The notes under the pieces: generated by a model | The model's database searches: none | Seen by the model: the letters and a program-made list of their open reading frames with translations, nothing else | What the model was told of the DNA's origin: nothing | Part shown: piece by piece, positions 1 through 31,882 of the stretch | How the letters are laid out: each line of letters opens with the position of its first letter | Position numbering within the stretch: the first letter of the stretch is position 1 | Origin: Manis javanica | Taxonomy: Eukaryota > Chordata > Mammalia > Pholidota > Manidae | Assembly (NCBI RefSeq): GCF_040802235.1 | Contig: NC_133164.1 | Span: 114,098,302-114,162,301 of the forward strand | DNA length: 64,000 nt | Direction of reading: 5' to 3' | Translations under genes and position numbers: made by a program

Positions 1-4
1 CTAC

Positions 5-22860
<22,856 letters not shown>

Positions 22861-23619
22861 GGCTGAGATCCGAGGCGGTTCCCCGTAAAGGAACGAGGGC
22901 AAAGGAGGCCAACCACTGGATGGCGAGTCGCCCCCGGTGTTTCCTCAAACGTGCGCAGGCTGGTAGCTCTCGGACCGCAAGTGGCGGCCTCCCTCCTGGA
23001 ATCTCTTCCAAAGCAGCACAGCGACCAGCAGCCTGCAGACCCTCTTCCCCAAACTTCCGCAATCCCGAAACCCTCCGGGCTCTCGCCCCGCCTCTCGCCT
23101 CAGCACTTCCGCTGGCGTCGTCAGCCCGCGCACCACCCAGTCCTCAGTCATCCCGGTCTCGCCTGCTCTCCTGGCATCGCGAGGCCCAGAGAGAGAGGTC
23201 ACTGAAGCCCGCCGAGGCCTGGCGGAAGTCAGGCGAGGCGCAGGCGCACTGCGGCTTCCGGCCTAGGGGCTGGGTAGCCATCCGGATTGAGGAAGCATTC
23301 CATTTTATTTGTTGTTTTTCCCCAAATGTCTTATACATTGAGAAGAGTTTGGGCTCTGGCACCATTCACTCCACATCATTAAGCGTTCTCTGTCGCTCTA
23401 TGGCGTTTGAGTGAAAAAAGCTTTCCTGCGTCTAAGATCCACCGGTTGGGGACTTGAGAGGCTGTCAGGGTGCCTCCATTCACCCCGCATCCCCCTTCAT
23501 CAAAGGGGTCATTGTAGTGCCTCCTCAAGGTCGTGAAGAATGCACGACGAGGCTCACAGCAAGGTGCCTGGCGAACAGTAAGACCTCAGTACGCACTAGT
23601 CATGGCTCATGCTTTACGC

Positions 23620-23745
23620 TCTATCCAACAAGCATTTTTCAGGGGTCAATGTCATGGCTGAGGAGGTCCTGAGAACGTTATATGAAAAACAAGTACTGCT
23701 GCTGCCCTTGAGGAGCTTACAGTCTCACGGGGAGCAGGCCTCTGA
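23620..23745 (-). repeat. L2 remnant
   Basis: Antisense L2 3' end: ATCCAACAAGCATTTTTCAG, then TGCCCTTGAGGAGCTTACAG and TCTCACGGGG. Confidence 0.6.
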
Positions 23746-24309
23746 ACACAAGTCCTGTGAAACAGGCCGATCAGATGTGTAGTAGCTACGAGAGGTGAAG
23801 TGGTCTATGTGAGATCACCTAAGTCAGGGATGAGTGGCAGAATAAAAATAAGATCTTCAGCCTTTCTGTTTGCAGCCACAGTCCTCTTCGTCTTTCACAG
23901 TTAAGCTTCTCAAAGGAAAGTAAAACAGATGTCTCATCACTCCACCATTTTATTTCCCACTCACTCCCAAATTCTTTCCAGTCATCTGGGTGTCTCCTAA
24001 ATCAAGTGCTTCCTGCCCCTCCCCTCCTTGCTCGGGTCAACTCCCCAGTCCTTGAAGTCTCACTGGCATAGTGTCCTAGTATTCTTTCTACATCTCCCTC
24101 ACCATCTCCCCTTCTTATTATTCTCTACATGCAGAAGTTCCTCAAGAGCCTGATACTCTCTCACTACTCCGTCTCTACTCATCTAAGCCCTCTGCTGAGC
24201 TTCCAGGAGCAATAGGAGAGAAACGGCTTCAATCCTGCCCAGGCTGTAGAACCACCTCCCAGAGATCTGCAAAAACCACGGGGTTTTCCCACAAGAAAAA
24301 CTGAACACC

Positions 24310-24415
24310 CTCTGAACACCAAGTCCACTAGACAGTAGGAAACTATGAAGATGAGTAAGAGATGGTTTTTGCCATTTAGCAGTTTACAGTTTAGCGGAAG
24401 ACAAACAACTAATAG
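24310..24415 (-). repeat. L2 remnant
   Basis: Antisense L2-like: AAGATGAGTAAGAGATGGTT, TTTGCCATTTAGCAGTTTAC, AGTTTAGCGGAAGACAAACA. Confidence 0.5.
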
Positions 24416-25124
24416 TAAAAAGAGAACTCATTTAGCTACTTAATTGAATACCACCACATGCCAGGCTGTTTTTTTAGATGCCGGATATGAACTGAACAGT
24501 CAAAAATCCTTATTTTATCACCAATAACAAGTTCTGCTCATGTGTCCCTAATTTGCAACGAGGAGGATAACATCAGTGGCATATTCCAAATTTCATACAC
24601 TCGGTCTAGTCATGAGAAAAATACCAGAAAAACACAAATTGAGGGTTTTTCTAATTCTTTAAAATACCTAATCAGTGCTCTTCAAAAATGACAGTATGAA
24701 AGACAAAAAGACAAGAGAAACTGTCACAGACTGCGAGAAATAAAATGTAAGCATTACATTTTATTAAACACAACAACTACCATCAGTATGGGAGTCTGGA
24801 TGGATCCTGGAACAAGAAGAAGACATTAGTTGCAGAACTGATAAAAATCCAAATAAAGTCTGTGTTTAGCTAATAATATTATACCAATGTTAATTCTTTA
24901 GTTTTAGTCAATATGCCCAGGTTATTTCTGATGGTATCAGCCAGGAAAGTTGGGTGAAGAGTACATGGCAATTCTCTGTATATATCATTGCAACTCTTTT
25001 GTAACTATTTTAAAATAAAAAGGTTTTTGTTGTTAAATTCAGTTCTTGGGAGCTTATATTCTACTGGAATAAAAACTTTTAACCTTTCACGTCATGTTTA
25101 AAAAGGTTAAAGTGTTACACATGC

Positions 25125-25340
25125 AATGGTTTACAAAGTACTTTCTTTTTAATAATAAGTACATCATCTTATTTCCTTTTCTGTGAAGTAGCTCTTAAGT
25201 ATCCCATTTTTACGAATGAAGGAACTAAACCTCAGGGAGATGGCAGTTCCCCAGTCCTTGCAGCTCTGAAGTGGCAGAGCTGGAGTTTGATCCCAGATCA
25301 TCTGACTCCAGATGCAATTTAGGAGACAGACGGTGGCAAG
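25125..25340 (-). repeat. MIR element
   Basis: Antisense MIR: CCCATTTTTACGAATGAAGG, then TGGCAGAGCTGGAGTTTGAT and CTGACTCCAGATGC. Confidence 0.75.
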
Positions 25341-25344
25341 CGCT

Positions 25345-25700
25345 GGAATTGAGGCAGGTTGCACCGTGGGACCACAGAGGAGACACTCAGTTTGGAATGA
25401 GTGGTTAGGAATTTCTTAGGGAAAGTGTCACTTAAACTGATGCTTAAATTGTAAAGTGACAGAGGCTAGACTATTTCAGGCAGAAGGAAAAGCATGAATA
25501 TAGGCATGGGGGAGTGAAATACATGAAATGTCTGAGGGATAGCTGGCATGTAGGAAGCAGGGGAGCTCTGAGGAAGGAGTGGCAGGCAGGAGAGGAGGCT
25601 CAAGATGCCCCAGTTGGCACTGCCAGGTGCTCAAGGCTTTGGATGAGAGGGAGTGTGGACTTTGCTTTTTAGGAAGTAAGGATTCATTGAAAGGATCCCC
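25345..25700 (-). repeat. L2 element, middle part
   Basis: Antisense L2 body: AAACTGATGCTTAAATTGTA, TTTCAGGCAGAAGGAAAAGC, GGAGAGGAGGCTCAAG. Confidence 0.5.
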
Positions 25701-25919
25701 CCTCCCTCTCTCCAGCCCTCCCTACCCTTCTCCCTAACTTTCTTCTCTTTAGAAGAAGGTAGACAGTAGAGTCCTGATTTGGTTCAATATTGGTACTATG
25801 AAAATTACCTCACTGCTGTTTGAAGACTGAAAGAGGAAACAGGAGGCAGAAGGTCAAGTAGGAGGCTACGGCAACAGCATTACATTTTATTAAACAGGGC
25901 TAGACAGCACATGCCCCAT

Positions 25920-26165
25920 TCCTGAAGCCCAGCCCATGTTTGGACTTTGATCAATACATGCTCTTCCCTCAATTGCTTTCACCAATCCATCTATTAAAAT
26001 CATACCTTTTCTTCAAGTGCTCATTCTGGTGTCAGTTCCTCAAGAAGCCTTCAAAACCTCTCTGAACTTTCATAGTACTTTGGACCTTGAACTGTCTTTA
26101 GATAATGCATGCTAAGTGCTGAATTCAGTGTATGGAGCATAGCAGACACTCAAAAATTGTTAGCG
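25920..26165 (+). repeat. L2 3' end
   Basis: Plus-oriented L2: GTGTCAGTTCCTCAAGAAGC, then GGAGCATAGCAGACACTCAA and AAATTGTTA. Confidence 0.55.
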
Positions 26166-26169
26166 TCGC

Positions 26170-27320
26170 CCACTTAACATTCTTCCTTTTCACACTGTAA
26201 AATCACCAGCACATCATCTTATTTCCTCTTACTCATTTTTATAACCCTGTAACCCTCATTCCTCATATTCAGAGTATGTGCTTAAATAGCCAAGTTGCAT
26301 TGAACAAAATGAGGCCTCCCTGCTCCGGATCAAGGGCTTCGGAGATTACGGAGGTCAGTTGGCTTGGCTGATAGGTGACATTTGTGGGTTCGGCATCAAT
26401 AGGGTCTCTGTCCTGCAATCCAGGATGAACCTTGGATCGGTCTCACTCCGACCATCTTAGAGGAAATGCATGATATCAGAGCCCTCCCAGCATCTCCTGC
26501 ACAGCCACTCATGCCTGCCGAGAAGTCGGGTCTCTGCTTTTTGAGTCACCAGCTCCCTCCCAGAACTAGAACATAACTTTATGGAAGGCCAAGCCCTGAC
26601 AGAGCTGATCAGATGAAAGAAGTGACTCAGGCAAGAGACCTGTTCTCCACATCCAACAGGGTCCCTTTCTTAATGTGCACAGTGACCCTGGTAGCCAGCC
26701 CTCTCTCAATTACTGTTTTATTCTCATGAAGCCACAGAGGGCTTCTGGACTGAGAAGTGGGTTTGGGAACCAAACTGTCAACATTAGTCACCTCCCGAGG
26801 TGCGTGAGACTGAAGCACATTTGCTGGTTTTGATTACGTGTGGGCATCTAGGCTGTGAGGCATTAGCAAAGAAGAAAAGATGGGGTGCCTGTCCTCGAGA
26901 ACTTTGCAGACTAACAGCATCATCCCCCGGACTACAAATACTTGGAGCACAGATTTAAATCACCTTCCCCAGGCCTGCTCAACCTGTCTTTTCCCCGATA
27001 GTTGCCTCCAGGAATGCCCCTTGTGCTGTGGTGTGAGACTCAGTATTCTGTGGCTGATCCTCCTCTACTTGTTGAAGGAAGGCAGGAAATAATTGATCTC
27101 TCCCCAGAATTCCTTCCCCCCCCCCTCAGGGAATATCAGGGATGGGCTATATTTTTAGTTTTTTCCCTCTTTCAAGACCCTCAACTTATTTGCTTCCAAT
27201 TAATTGATCTTTGCCAATACAATAGGAAAAATAGCATTTTATAATCTTAGATATATTCTCTGACCTGTTTATAGATAAAATAACTTGCTTTATAATAATG
27301 CAGTATAGGAGTGGGTAGGT

Positions 27321-27353
<33 letters not shown>

Positions 27354-27465
27354 AGTATGGATGAAACGAGAGTGACTAGGAATTAATGACATGAGGACTA
27401 TCGTAGCTGGAAATGGGAGCAGAGTTCATTGAACCTATCTTTCTGTGTATTTGAAATTCCCCACA
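26170..27465. other. Intergenic segment without recognised gene
   Basis: Mixed-composition sequence with no gene or repeat that I can name, except the (TG)n tract at 27319-27354. Confidence 0.8.
27319..27354 (+). repeat. (TG)n microsatellite
   Basis: Two TG runs separated by one TT interruption, about 34 bp. Confidence 0.95.
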
Positions 27466-28045
27466 ACAATAGATTTTTTAAAAATTGTGTTTCTATGTTT
27501 GTGTTGAACTCTATAAATTCTTCCAATTGCATTCATCTTTTCTTCTTCCTTTTAGTGATTTATCAGAGTCTTTTGATTGTTAGAGAAGTATTACTTTTGT
27601 TACATGTGTTGCAAATATGTTTCTACTTTATTCTTCTGGTTATGAGTTTTTTGGGGCATGAAAGTATAAGTTTCCACATCATCGCATTTATCATTCTTCT
27701 CCTTTTTCTTTTTTGTTATGTTTAGAAAGATTTCATTTACCCTAGATTACTTAAAACAATAATATGCCTGTACCTTCTTCCAGTACTTTCAAGGTTTCAT
27801 TGCTGTTTTTAAATATTTGCCTTCTCTGAAATTTATTTTGGTGTAATAGTTAAGGTCAGAATCTAGACGTGTTGTTTTATTTGTATTTATTTCCATGGGT
27901 AGTCAGTTGTCCTAATATTATTTATTCAACATTCATCTTTTCTTCACTCATTTGAAAGATTACCTTTATTACACAGCAGTTTCTCACAGGGATTTGTCTG
28001 AAATCTTGATTGTGTTTTAACTATTCTTTTCCACCACCTATTCTT

Positions 28046-28220
28046 TTTTTTTATGTACTATCATATTCTTTTGTTTGTTTGTTTGTTTCTTATCATTAAT
28101 CTACAATTACATGAAGAACATTATGTTTACTAGGGTTCCCCCTAGTCCCACCAACAAATCCCATTACAGTCACTGTCCATCAGTGTAGTAAGATGTAGAA
28201 TCACTACTTGTCTTCTCTGT
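28046..28220 (-). mobile_element. Short young L1 3'-end insertion
   Basis: An antisense L1 tail of the second type, shared with the L1 at 29033-30800 (ATTAATCTACAATTACATGA and GAACATTATGTTTACTAG are the antisense of that tail). It is flanked by a perfect 15-bp duplication CCACCACCTATTCTT at 28031-28045 and 28221-28235. A T-rich stretch with a GTTT repeat marks the poly-A end. Confidence 0.9.
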
Positions 28221-28344
28221 CCACCACCTATTCTTATGCCAGAAAAATTACTACAGTAGCTTTATATTACATTTTCGGTATTGTAAGTACTTCAGAAGTA
28301 CTTGCAGAACTTCCTGATTCAATCTAAGCAGAATGGAAAGCTAG

Positions 28345-28550
28345 TCATTAGAGGCTCACTCAGGCTGTGGCGTGAGAATGCTCAGTTCAAAGCTTGGCTC
28401 TAGCACACATCAGGCGATGCCTTCATCTCTCTAAGCTCTTGTTGCTATAAAATGGGGATGGTCATACTACCTGTCTAATAGGGCTGTGTCAGAATTAAAT
28501 GAGCCTGGTATAAAGCAGAATAGCAGATTTGGGCTTGGAACACAATTAAC
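28345..28550 (+). repeat. MIR element
   Basis: Plus-oriented MIR: AAAGCTTGGCTCTAGCACA, AAAATGGGGATGGTCATACT, GAATTAAATGAGCC. Confidence 0.65.
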
Positions 28551-28665
28551 ACCCACAAAATGTTAGTTATCAGTAATTTTCAGAGTAGTTAAGATTTTCT
28601 TACATTTACTTTTCCATATCAACTTTAACGTCATTTTGTCAAGTTCCGCCTAAAAAGCTTATGTA

Positions 28666-28866
28666 GGTGAGGCCCGTAGCGGCCCCCGGCGCGCCGGGCC
28701 TGGGTCTTCCCGGAGTTGGGTTGCTTGGGAATGCAGTCCAAAGCAGGTGGTAAACTCCATTTAAGGCTAAATACCGGCACGAGACCGATAGTCAACAAGC
28801 ACCGTAAGGGAAAGTTGGAAAGAACTTTGAAGAGAGAGTTCAACAGGGCATGAAACCGTTAAGAGG
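28666..28866 (+). pseudogene. 28S rRNA fragment (retro-pseudogene)
   Basis: About 200 bp match the 5' third of mammalian 28S rRNA: GTGAGGCCCGTAGCGGCC, TAAATACCGGCACGAGACCG, AGAACTTTGAAGAGAGAGTT, then AAACCGTTAAGAGG. Recalled against human 28S it has roughly ten differences, many of them C-to-T or G-to-A at CpG, as expected for a methylated, non-functional copy. It is far too short to be an rRNA gene. Confidence 0.92.
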
Positions 28867-29032
28867 ACAGCAGCTTCTTGGTCTGTCTGGAAGCACATCA
28901 ATCAAGACTGCCTGTCTTGCTCCCAAGGGCCGATGCCGGGGTTCTTGTTCACGAAGCCGAAGAATGGGCTTCACAGACACTCAAGGTAGGAGAGCGAGGT
29001 GCAGGCTTTTATCTAGAGGTAAAGTGAAAGGA
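28867..29032 (+). other. Unidentified middle piece of the chimera
   Basis: 166 bp of moderate GC content between the rRNA and L1 parts. It has a loose resemblance to LTR leader text (GCAGGCTTTTATCTAGAGGT, AAGTGAAAGGACATGG) but lacks TG...CA ends. The right junction shares CATGG.TAGGAAG with L1, so the switch may have used short homology. Confidence 0.5.
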
Positions 29033-30800
29033 CATGGCTAGGAAGAATTAATATTGTCAAAATGGCCATCCTGCCCAAAGCAATCTACAGATTTAATGCA
29101 ATCCCTATCAAATTACCAAAAGCATTCTTCAACGAACTGTAACAAATAGTTCTAAAATTCATATGGAAACACCAAAGACCCCGAATAGCCAAAGCAATCC
29201 TGAGAAGGAAGAATAAAGTGGGAGGGATCTCGCTCCCCAACTTCAAGCTCTACTACGAAGCCACAGTAATCAAGACAATTTGGTACTGGCACAAGAACAG
29301 AGCCACAGACCAGTGGAACAGAAGAGTCTCCAGACATTAACCCAAATATACAGTCGATGAATGTATGATAAAGGAGCCATGGACATACAATGGGGAAATG
29401 ACAGCCTCTTCAACAGCTGGTGTTGGCAAAACTGGACAGCTGCATGTAAGAGAATGAAACGGGACCATTGTCTAACCCCATTAGATTTGAAATGGATCAA
29501 AGACCTGAATGTAAGCCATGAAACCATAAAACTCTTAGAAAAAAAAAAACATAGGCTAAAATCTCTTGGACATAAACATGAGCGACTTCTTCATGAACAT
29601 ACCTCCCCGGGCAAGGGAAACAAAAGCAAAAATGAACAAGTGGGACTATATCAAGCTGAAAAGCTTCTATACAGCAAAGGACACTATCAATAGAACAAAA
29701 AGGTACCCTACAGTATGGGAGAATATATTCATAAGTAACAGATTCGATAAAGGGTTGACATCCAAAATATATAAAGAGCTCATGCACCTCAACAAACAAA
29801 AAGCAAACAATCCAATTAAAAAATGGGCAGAGGAGCTGAACAGACAGTTCTCCAAAGAAGAAATTCAGATGGCCAACAGAAACATGAAAAGATGCTCCAC
29901 ATCGCTAGTCATCAGAGAAATGCAAATTAAAAACACAATGAGATACACCTCACACCAGTAAGGATCGCCACCATCCAAAAGACAAACAACAACAAATGTT
30001 GGCTGGCGAGGTTGTGGAGAAAGGGAACCCTCCTACACTGCTTGTGAGAATGTAAATTAGTTCAACCATTGTGGAAAGCAGTATGGAGGTTCCTCAAAAA
30101 GCTCAAAATAGACTTACCATTTGACCCAGGAATCCCACTTCTAGGAATTTACCCTAAGAATGCAGCAGCCCAATTTCAAAAAGACAGATGCACCCCTATG
30201 TTTATCACAGCACTATTTACAATAGCCAAGAAATGGAAGCAACCTAAGTGTCCATCAGTAGTTGAATAGATAAAGAAGATGATGTGGTACATATACACAA
30301 TGGAATATTATTCAGCTGTAAGAAGAAAACAAATCCTACCATTTGCAACAACATGCATGGAGCTAGAGGGTATTATGCTCAGTGAAATAAGCCAGGTGGA
30401 GAAAGACAAGTGCCAAATGATTTCACTCATATGTGGAATATAAGAACAAAGGAAAAACAGAAGGAACAAAACAGCAGCAGAATCACAGAACCCAAGAAAG
30501 AGCTAACAGTTACCAAAAGGGAAAGGGACTGGGGAATATAGGTGGGAAGGGAGGGAGAAGGGGGGAGGGGAAGAAAGGGGTCCTTAGGATTAGCATGTAT
30601 AATAGGGGCTGGGCATGGGGAGGGCTGTGCAGCACAGAGAAGACAAGTGATGATTTTACAGCATCTTACTCTGCTGATGGACAGTGACTAATGGGGTATG
30701 TGACAGAGGGGGGGACTTGGTGAAGGGGGGAGTCTAGTAAACATAATGTTCGTTATGTAATTGTGGATTAATAATACCAAAATAAAAAAAAATAAAAAAT
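29033..30800 (+). mobile_element. L1 3' part within the chimera
   Basis: Plus-oriented L1 ORF2 C-terminal region with internal stops and frame changes (open pieces at 29566-29961 and 30069-30269), a purine-rich stretch near 30540-30580, and the second type of 3' tail ending AATAATACC then A-rich. Truncated at the 5' end, and inactive. Confidence 0.92.
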
Positions 30801-30812
30801 AAAGCTTATGTA

Positions 30813-31195
30813 TTTTGGAATTGAATTGATAGATTACTTAGGGCAGATGGACACCTTTATGGTAATGAATTTCCCTCAAATTTCAAGCATATGGTGTGTC
30901 TTTATCCATGTCTTCTGGTATGCGTCTGAGTGGAGTTTTGTTTTGTTTTTTTCTTTAGTTTCTGAACATATTTCTTGGCTTATTTCTAGGTATTTTACGT
31001 GTTATTGGTGCTATGCTTCCTTTTGCATTTACTAGCTGGTTATGGTTTCTGTGTGGGAAACTGTAGGTATGTGTAGATTAATTTGGCAGACATGTAATTT
31101 CTGATAGATTATTAATATATTCTCTTGGGCTTTCTAGATAAGCAATGAAAACATCTGCAAACAGTGATTTTTCACCTCTTTTCCCTGTAATGCTG
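30813..31195 (-). mobile_element. Old antisense L1, right part
   Basis: Continuation of the element broken at 28653: GGAATTGAATTGATAGATTA, TTTCTAGGTATTTTACGTG, TGAAAACATCTGCAAACAGT. Confidence 0.7.
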
Positions 31196-31261
31196 ACAGT
31201 GTCAGGAGTTAGTTATGCTTGTCCTCCTCACTTTTAAGGAAATGTTTGTGTGTTTTAGAAA

Positions 31262-31420
31262 CAATCACTTAAGATGTTATTGTATACGTTCTCTATTGCT
31301 GCATAACAAATTACCACAAACTCAGCAGCTTAAAACAACACACTTTTATTATCTCACCGTTTCTGTGGGTCAGAAATCTAGGTATGGCCTAGCTGGATTT
31401 TCTACTCGGGGTCTCACAAG
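31262..31420 (-). mobile_element. MaLR-type LTR fragment
   Basis: Antisense LTR end: TCTATTGCTGCATAACAAAT, TACCACAAACTCAGCAGCTT, then GTTTCTGTGGGTCAG. Confidence 0.65.
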
Positions 31421-31601
31421 ATTGAAATTAAAGATGAAGAAAAGGGCTGAAAATAAGAGCTGTGTTATCTGTTGTACTCCATATGCATGTATTTGCATAC
31501 ACATATATGCATATAGGTATATATTTTATCTTTTACAGGACTACAATAAATATTGTATTCATTAAGGTAACAAAAATTATATTTAAAAAATGGAGTCACT
31601 G

Positions 31602-31869
31602 CCTGATTGTTTATAGTTCATAATGCGTGATCAAAACCGAAAGTTTCTGTGATGACTGCCCTTGTACTGTTCACCATGTAAGAACTTATTCACTATGTAA
31701 GAATTTGTTCACCATGTAAGAACTTGTTCGTTATGCTTCAGAAGATTGGAGACTGTTGAGAATTAGGCTTGGGGTTGATTAATGATTGTGCATTGAGTCC
31801 CCTATACAGAATTTTGTTGTTAACAACCATTTGATCAATAAATATGAGAGATGCCCTCTCAAAAAAAAT
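31602..31869 (+). mobile_element. 268-bp retroposon with 13-bp target duplication
   Basis: Flanked by perfect copies of AATGGAGTCACTG at 31589-31601 and 31870-31882, with an A tail at the right. Inside are three to four tandem 19-bp units (GTTCACCATGTAAGAACTT and variants, 31669-31744) and an AATAAA at about 31838. No tRNA-like A or B box is seen, so it is not a tRNA SINE. It resembles a retroposed mRNA-like or LTR-derived RNA. It looks familiar from pangolin sequence, unverified. Confidence 0.85.
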
Positions 31870-31882
31870 AATGGAGTCACTG

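Larger units (their letters stand above)
23271..26170. other. Intergenic segment next to the VPS4B promoter
   Basis: No gene seen. It holds L2 pieces (23620-23745, 24310-24415, 25345-25700, 25920-26165) and a MIR (25125-25340). The remainder shows no recognisable feature. Confidence 0.85.
27470..28653 (-). mobile_element. Old antisense L1/HAL1-like element, left part
   Basis: Decayed antisense L1 ORF2 text: TTCAAGGTTTCATTGCTG, TTTGGTGTAATAGTTAAGGT, TTTTGTCAAGTTCCGCC. It is interrupted by a short young L1 (28046-28220), a MIR-like block (28345-28550) and finally the chimeric insertion at 28654. It resumes at 30813, which shows the nesting order. Confidence 0.6.
28654..30812 (+). mobile_element. 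Tripartite chimeric retro-insertion (28S rRNA / unknown / L1)
   Basis: The whole block lies between two copies of AAAGCTTATGTA (28654-28665 and 30801-30812). Removing the insert rejoins the interrupted antisense L1 cleanly, so one integration event carried all three parts. From left to right they are 28S rRNA (28666-28866), an unidentified piece (28867-29032) and a truncated L1 3' end with A-rich tail (29033-30800). The rRNA and L1 are in the same orientation. This is the architecture of template switching during L1 target-primed reverse transcription, described for snRNA/rRNA-L1 chimeras in mammals. A piecemeal origin is less likely given the single duplication. Confidence 0.85.

Noticed and set aside
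28666..28866. 28S rRNA gene
   Set aside because: Only about 200 bp, with CpG decay and inside a retro-insertion, so it is called a pseudogene fragment.
29566..30269. Plus-strand L1 ORF2 frames
   Set aside because: Part of the truncated L1 in the chimera. Separate stops and frame changes make it inactive.
31669..31744. Regularly repeated 19-bp units suggesting a CRISPR-like array
   Set aside because: The units are adjacent without spacers, sit inside a retroposon, and the genome is mammalian.
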